Source: Ascaris suum
Lineage: Eukaryota > Nematoda > Chromadorea > Rhabditida > Ascarididae
DNA: 64,000 nucleotides
NCBI GenBank assembly: GCA_013433145.1
Contig: CM024188.1
Location: forward strand, 186,001 to 250,000
Reading direction: 5' to 3'
Shown: one piece after another, positions 61,801-64,000 of the stretch
Position numbering within the stretch: position 1 is the first letter of the stretch
How the letters are laid out: each line of letters starts with the position of its first letter
Translations under genes and position numbers: made by a program
The notes under the pieces: generated by a model
Told to the model about the DNA's origin: nothing
Database searches by the model: none
Seen by the model: only the letters and a program-made list of their open reading frames with translations

Positions 61801-63886
61801 GCGCCGTTCTATTTGTCTACTTGCCAAAAAATCCTGACGTTAAAAATATTGCACTCATTTTTCACTTCATAAACAGTGACATTCTAAATTTTTTTTTTTC
61901 TATTCACGAAGAGAGATTCGACTCTTTTTACTCTAATCAATGTGCACGAGAGAATCGACAATTGTAAAGCGATAACGACGTCCCAAAACTGCAAAGTAGC
62001 CTTAATCAGCTATCAAACATAAAAATTTTAAACAATGCAGTAAAGTGGGGCGCAATCTCAACAAACTGAAAACGTTACCTGGGCAAAAAAAGACGGATTA
62101 GAAGGGCGGGGAAAGCGGAACTAGGTATTGCATACTGATATCGACAGAACAGGGCAAGAAGGCAAAACACGTAAAATAATAGCTAAAACATAATGTAAAA
62201 ACTCCAGTACTTCATTCGCAGTTCGAAGAAATCTAACAGAGCTGGCAAAAAGGCGGCAGTCATACTATTCTAATATACAACTTCCCTTTCATGCTTTCAT
62301 AATGTCTATCTCAGAAAAAGTGCTGCAACTAAAATCATCAGGAACGAAAGTGCAGCTCGCAACTATATAATCATAGAAATGAGTGACATAAATGGATTAT
62401 TCAGTTGGGAAGATTAGAGAATTCAGCTTGGAATAACCGCGAGAATGAGAAGCAGTGGTCAGCAAAATTCCGCGGGCAAGATTTCTCACCTTTGCTTTCT
62501 TTCCATTGCTGATGGTTTTGGATTTAGAACTCTCAGACTGCAAATTCCAAGAACCGGAAGAATTCAGAAACCGTACCTGTGTGGCGGCGCCGAAACACCT
62601 AAGCAACTTTACGTCGACCGCACCAAACATTTACTTGGCGATTCTGGCACGCTTTCGGCCTTCCTATGCTTGAAAACTTTGAAATTTTATTCCTCCAGGA
62701 GAGTACTGATGCACACATACGGGGTCTTCGTTTTGCTGCACAAGTCTCTGAATGCTGCGGTTTTCAACTCCGCCTAGAGGAAAACTGAACGCATGACGCT
62801 AGTTCAACACAACTGGCATAATACACGTCGATTTTCCTCGATTCGTGTAATTTACATCTTTCCTATACTAAAATGAGGTGAAGCGTGAAATTTGCAACGA
62901 CGAATAATTATGTTGAACGAATGGGCCAACAAAATGAAAAGACATCTGAGCGGTTGCCCAGATAGATGCATTCTGCAGTTTCACTAATGCGCCACCAACT
63001 CCACCATAAGCACTCAAAAAACATTGCGAAATAATTCAGCTCATTAGCTTTTCCGAATCCATTTCATCCACAGCCTGCACGTCTTGAGATTGCCAAAGCG
63101 AAAAGCACCTCACTAGATCTTTTTGATGTAAAGAGCTCTGGCTGATCAACGAGGTGTTGCATCGAAGTGAAAATTGGTAACAGGGCTATTTCGCACAGTG
63201 AATTCGTGACTTTCCACCACGGTAGCTTTTGTGGATCATCAATTCGTGACTTTTGTGGATTCAAGGAGAGTGGTCTGACTGAACAAAAGTATCAAGTATT
63301 AGGCGCAGAAAGTGCGCGATGAGGACACTGCAAATATATTCATATCGGGCAGGGTAAAACTTTATATTGCAGTTGTTTGGGGAGTTATTCAAACGTTAAC
63401 GACGAACAAAAATATGAGAGTGCTTCATCATGCTTGTTGCCATGACAGCAATGTAGAGGAATTGTGTATGGACAGTTTGCCTCATTTATAAACATAAAAG
63501 ATGAAAAATAAAGCAGCGCAAGGAGTACTGAAACATAACTGCAGTACGATGTAAAACCAAGAACCACAACAACAGTAACGCAACAGTGTGGCGCAGCTAA
63601 CCGAAATGACTACTAAAGGCTACGGCGCAACATTATAAACGAACCAACGCGAGAGAAAGGTCACAGAAGGGTCCATCTTTGAGAAAGATCTACTCAAAGA
63701 TCGTAGGCAATCATAGAAGGGTTTAATAGCGATTTTGACCACGGTCCGCTCCTTATTGATCAATATTGTGCACTTAATATCAAGCTGAAATGATATGAAC
63801 AAAATAAAGGCTGATAAGAGTGAAAAAATACGCTCACCTAGCTGTTCATTTGCAAAAGCACATAAAAACAGAACAGCACGCCAGAT
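16354..63886 (-). CDS. fmi-1: Flamingo/CELSR-type cadherin adhesion GPCR (spliced, 5' end off the window)
   Basis: Thirty-nine exons with consistent phases give about 2292 residues ending at TGA 16354-16356. Domain order: cadherin repeats, Flamingo linker, EGFs, laminin G, EGF, laminin G, EGFs, laminin EGFs, hormone-receptor motif, GAIN/GPS, seven helices, tail. That order is diagnostic of the Flamingo/CELSR family; the single C. elegans member is FMI-1. Family proteins sit in the plasma membrane, bind homophilically through cadherin repeats, and act in planar cell polarity, axon guidance, fasciculation and synapse formation. Visible cadherin repeats number seven against the usual eight or nine, so roughly one or two repeats and the signal peptide lie beyond 64000. 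Introns range from 42 bases to 4.5 kb. The order and phases are seen in the sequence; the function is family knowledge. Confidence 0.93.
17345..17636. repeat. Foldback inverted repeat, 111-bp arms, 70-base spacer
   Basis: The arm 17345-17455 and the arm 17526-17636 are reverse complements with only two mismatches that I can find (near the outer end and near the spacer). The spacer is 17456-17525. It lies inside the last intron of the fmi-1 homologue (17731-16638), so the pre-mRNA should fold into a long duplex. No target-site duplication is obvious at the outer ends. It could be a foldback/MITE-type element or a palindromic duplication. Confidence 0.97.
17688..17712 (+). repeat. Potential G-quadruplex tract
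   Basis: Four G runs (6, 5, 3 and 4) separated by 1, 5 and 1 bases on the + strand. It is in the last fmi-1 intron, 20 bases downstream of the 5' splice site in transcript terms, where the RNA would be C-rich. Confidence 0.7.
17986..21104 (-). CDS. fmi-1: fmi-1: seven-transmembrane region
   Basis: Exons 20904-21104, 20397-20515, 20070-20211, 18589-18699 and 17986-18132, all joined in phase. Helices by order: TM1 around [19 protein letters not shown]2 [20 protein letters not shown]3 [22 protein letters not shown]4 [22 protein letters not shown]5 [17 protein letters not shown] continuing [15 protein letters not shown]6 TLILHLIL then [16 protein letters not shown] across a junction; TM7 [18 protein letters not shown]. 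This is an adhesion-family (class B2) receptor core. For the last exon the acceptor CTTTCAG before 18132 was chosen over TTCTTACAG 18 bases earlier, because it keeps TM6 free of an inserted polar KNKNFQ. Confidence 0.9.
22061..26661 (-). CDS. fmi-1: fmi-1: GAIN domain with degenerate GPS
   Basis: Exons 26611-26661, 24208-24365, 23844-23907, 23076-23262 and 22061-22530. The first closes the hormone-receptor motif ([17 protein letters not shown]). The rest make a helical region ([47 protein letters not shown]) then a beta-rich part, as in GAIN domains. The GPS lies near 22070-22190: ECVRLG ... [20 protein letters not shown] then [12 protein letters not shown]. Normal GPS motifs have four cysteines and an H-L-S/T cleavage triad; here two cysteines are replaced and the triad is absent. 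The acceptor before 24365 (TTTGAAG) is weak but fits phase 0. Confidence 0.85.
24366..26610 (-). other. fmi-1 intron, 2.2 kb
   Basis: It holds the G-rich run at 26052-26066 and a 63-codon - strand open frame at 25258-25449 (proline- and threonine-containing, no family recognised). The flanking exons join in phase without it. Confidence 0.55.
26052..26066 (+). repeat. G-rich run (G11 A G3)
   Basis: A long G homopolymer followed by purine-rich sequence, in the fmi-1 intron between 26610 and 24366. Confidence 0.9.
26997..29837 (-). CDS. fmi-1: fmi-1: EGF repeats, laminin-type EGFs and reduced hormone-receptor motif
   Basis: Exons 29747-29837 ([15 protein letters not shown]), 29118-29207 ([14 protein letters not shown]), 28230-28408 ([14 protein letters not shown], then the laminin [20 protein letters not shown]), and 26997-27308. 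The last holds another laminin EGF ([34 protein letters not shown]) and a hormone-receptor-type stretch, [20 protein letters not shown]. The order laminin EGF then hormone-receptor motif is exactly that of CELSR proteins. The exon end at 26997 uses the strong donor AAC/GTATGT; ending it earlier at 27051 would also be in phase but drops the IGSAFR part of the motif. Confidence 0.87.
29032..29044 (+). repeat. C13 homopolymer
   Basis: Thirteen C on +, so G13 in the fmi-1 transcript. It is intronic, between exons 29118-29207 and 28230-28408. Confidence 0.9.
30180..33523 (-). CDS. fmi-1: fmi-1: laminin G domain 2
   Basis: Exons 33357-33523, 31044-31190 and 30180-30350. The first has [20 protein letters not shown] then [11 protein letters not shown], the opening strands of a laminin G fold. 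The second supplies [20 protein letters not shown]. The third gives [18 protein letters not shown] and closes with [11 protein letters not shown], the typical G-C-L-R-N/D-V ending. All joins are in phase. The preceding exon's last base plus AG makes the glutamate that opens this domain. Confidence 0.9.
32956..32992 (+). repeat. C-rich tract (C5 T C12 ... C6)
   Basis: C runs of 5, 12 and 6 with short C pairs between them; the fmi-1 transcript would be G-rich here and could form a quadruplex. Intronic, between exons 33357-33523 and 31044-31190. Confidence 0.85.
34805..39136 (-). CDS. fmi-1: fmi-1: EGF, laminin G domain 1 and following EGF
   Basis: Exons 38911-39136, 37421-37547, 37047-37124, 36519-36628 and 34805-35172. 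The first encodes a cysteine-rich EGF ([20 protein letters not shown]) and enters laminin G with [20 protein letters not shown]. Laminin G runs [56 protein letters not shown], and closes with [13 protein letters not shown]. The last exon then gives an EGF with [20 protein letters not shown] then CRCEH. The acceptor before 36628 is an unusual TTTGAG; the joint is otherwise in phase. Laminin G domains of this family are extracellular ligand- or matrix-binding modules. Confidence 0.9.
35255..35335. repeat. Duplicated segment in an fmi-1 intron
   Basis: CCTTTTAATCGCTT and GATAGCTCGACTT each occur twice in the same order, the second copy carrying extra bases between the words. A small imperfect tandem duplication, 85 bases from the exon ending at 35172 on the 5' side of the gene. 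Confidence 0.85.
39137..43559 (-). other. fmi-1 intron, 4.4 kb
   Basis: I find no exon in this stretch; the flanking exons join directly in phase (G + GC). A GT-rich stretch with ACGTATGTGT words lies at about 40700-40755. Nothing else is recognisable. Confidence 0.6.
43560..43688 (-). CDS. fmi-1: fmi-1: EGF-like repeat
   Basis: A single exon, phase 1 at both ends, carrying one EGF unit: [18 protein letters not shown] then [12 protein letters not shown]. Six cysteines have EGF spacing. It sits between the linker EGF and the next EGF/laminin G exon, as in Flamingo proteins, separated by large introns on both sides (46225-43689 and 43559-39137). Confidence 0.93.
   Translation of the reverse strand, partial: AQTHFNSYAMNASTNAIPHHAIIKELASPSKMVIVATALQDA
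43689..46225 (-). other. fmi-1 intron, 2.5 kb
   Basis: The flanking exons (46226 and 43688) join in phase, and no open stretch inside has EGF or laminin G character. No repeats of note were seen. Confidence 0.6.
46226..49239 (-). CDS. fmi-1: fmi-1: Flamingo-specific linker and first EGF-like unit
   Basis: Exons 48978-49239, 47086-47254 and 46226-46307. The first reads [19 protein letters not shown] then [20 protein letters not shown], matching the CELSR segment after the last cadherin (..M.QE.FL....F...DVFVF.VQ.....LNVTF). The second ends in [18 protein letters not shown], the counterpart of CELSR C-L-R-E-P-C-E-N-Y-M-K-C. The third completes it with [14 protein letters not shown]. The donor after 48978 (CG/GTACGC) and acceptor before 47254 (TTTATAG) were chosen because the open frame continues past both but only this join keeps the family alignment. 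Confidence 0.88.
49647..49660 (+). repeat. G14 homopolymer
   Basis: Fourteen G in a row, 150 bases from the AT microsatellite in the same fmi-1 intron. Confidence 0.95.
49811..49892. repeat. (AT)41 dinucleotide microsatellite
   Basis: An uninterrupted run of 41 AT units in the fmi-1 intron between the exons ending at 50738 and starting at 49239. It is self-complementary and creates meaningless Tyr-Ile open frames on the - strand. Confidence 0.98.
50738..53349 (-). CDS. fmi-1: fmi-1: cadherin repeats 5 (end), 6 and 7
   Basis: Exons 53088-53349, 52470-52567, 51709-51852 and 50738-50877. They continue repeat 5 ([20 protein letters not shown], then [11 protein letters not shown]), give repeat 6 ([20 protein letters not shown], then [17 protein letters not shown] and [12 protein letters not shown]), and open repeat 7 ([17 protein letters not shown]). 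The 98-base exon at 52470 is too short to stand out alone; it was placed because it supplies the missing strand of repeat 6 and its phases (0 in, 2 out) fit both neighbours. Repeat 7 is divergent, as is common for the membrane-proximal repeat of this family. Confidence 0.9.
51003..51064. repeat. 20-bp direct repeat
   Basis: The same 20 bases (ATTTACTACGTTGATAATGC) occur at 51003-51022 and 51045-51064, 42 bases apart, in a short fmi-1 intron. Confidence 0.95.
54982..59298 (-). CDS. fmi-1: fmi-1: cadherin repeats 1-5 of the visible set
   Basis: Exons 59099-59298, 58398-58628, 58032-58283, 57434-57695, 56633-56851 and 54982-55225. Calcium-binding linker motifs appear in order: [41 protein letters not shown] motifs occur as [18 protein letters not shown] and KLDREQND, with a DEGS / DGDRGTNA / DLDAGSN series. 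These extracellular repeats of about 110 residues form the homophilic adhesion rod. The third linker (57548-57565) lacks the usual D-N between N and A, so one calcium site is probably lost. The donor after 57434 (GTCGGT) was preferred over a stronger GTAAAT four bases on, because only it keeps the next exon in frame. Confidence 0.93.
59580..61560 (-). mobile_element. Decayed non-LTR retrotransposon (CR1/jockey-like LINE), internally deleted
   Basis: On the - strand, inside the fmi-1 intron 63837-59299, three LINE protein segments occur in the right order. An endonuclease start is at about 61505-61350 ([20 protein letters not shown], then VQETW). Reverse transcriptase is at about 61330-60550 ([14 protein letters not shown], then [39 protein letters not shown]). 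A C-terminal segment is at about 60126-59840 ([16 protein letters not shown]). Stops and frame changes interrupt them, and most of the endonuclease is missing between the first two. Ends are approximate; no target-site duplication was identified. It lies in the sense orientation of the host gene. Confidence 0.85.
60544..61324 (-). pseudogene. LINE reverse transcriptase remnant
   Basis: Successive frames carry recognisable reverse-transcriptase blocks: fingers ([16 protein letters not shown]), palm approach ([10 protein letters not shown] after an in-frame stop), and the catalytic F-A-D-D box at about 60665-60676. At least two stops and a frame change near 61080 break it, so it cannot be translated as one protein. 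The F-A-D-D box is intact. Confidence 0.85.
61561..63837 (-). other. Upstream part of the long fmi-1 intron
   Basis: I found no exon that joins its neighbours. - strand open stretches at 62397-62630 and 63064-63264 lack cadherin character. An acceptor-like TTTTCCTCTAG near 62776 opens about 35 codons ([20 protein letters not shown]...) of unknown meaning. Confidence 0.45.
63838..63886 (-). CDS. fmi-1: fmi-1: small exon, N-terminal part of the first visible cadherin repeat
   Basis: A 49-base exon between AATGACAG and GTGAGC, phase 0 in and phase 1 out, reading [16 protein letters not shown]. Its phase-1 end joins the two leading bases of the exon at 59298 to give ...[13 protein letters not shown], which fits the V.L.A.D....GKV.YSI pattern of a cadherin repeat. 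The junction spans a 4.5-kb intron holding a retrotransposon, and no sequence before it is visible, so this call rests on phase and pattern alone. Confidence 0.45.
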
Positions 63887-64000
63887 CTGTCATTAGTCGA
63901 ACCATATAAGCTAATGGCGGAAATAGCCGCAGTCGGTTGATGGATCATCAGGTGCGTCCAATAAAATTGTCAGTATGCCCCAGTTGTGCTCCCCAGCATC

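Noticed and set aside
1..64000. CRISPR arrays, operons, bacterial promoters
   Set aside because: The sequence is clearly intron-bearing animal DNA, and no array of regularly spaced repeats is present.

Overview
The window is eukaryotic and looks like a parasitic or free-living nematode, probably clade V (strongylid-like). I infer this from the AT-rich sequence, TTTCAG-type splice acceptors, introns from tens of bases to several kb, and two intron-rich animal-type genes. I see no bacterial operon, CRISPR array, rRNA or convincing tRNA. All exon calls were made by eye from reading frame, splice sites, intron phase and family resemblance, without transcript evidence.

Left part, + strand, about 5.1-12.9 kb: the C-terminal catalytic half of a KDM3/JHDM2-like JmjC histone demethylase. 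Nine exons (6840-12898) join in one frame and carry the iron-binding H-L-D and distal histidine. Two exons at 5114 and 5760 probably precede them. The true start lies further upstream and is not resolved; weak exon candidates sit at 2867-3293.

Middle, 12.9-16.35 kb: intergenic DNA between two convergent genes.

Right part, - strand, 16.35-63.9 kb: one very long gene for a Flamingo/CELSR-type adhesion GPCR (fmi-1 in C. elegans). Thirty-nine exons (16354-63886) join with compatible phases into about 2292 residues ending at a stop codon. Domain order is seven visible cadherin repeats, a Flamingo-specific linker, EGFs, laminin G 1, EGF, laminin G 2, EGFs, laminin-type EGFs, a reduced hormone-receptor domain, GAIN with a degenerate GPS, seven membrane helices, and a cytoplasmic tail. 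The 5' end (signal peptide and first cadherin repeats) is beyond the right edge.

Its introns hold the non-gene features. The 4.5-kb intron near the 5' end contains a decayed, internally deleted non-LTR retrotransposon in the same orientation. The last intron contains a near-perfect 111-bp foldback repeat and a possible G-quadruplex. Others hold a 41-unit AT microsatellite and long G or C homopolymers. The two genes are not expected to share a pathway: one acts on chromatin, the other at the surface of cells, including neurons, in planar polarity and axon guidance.
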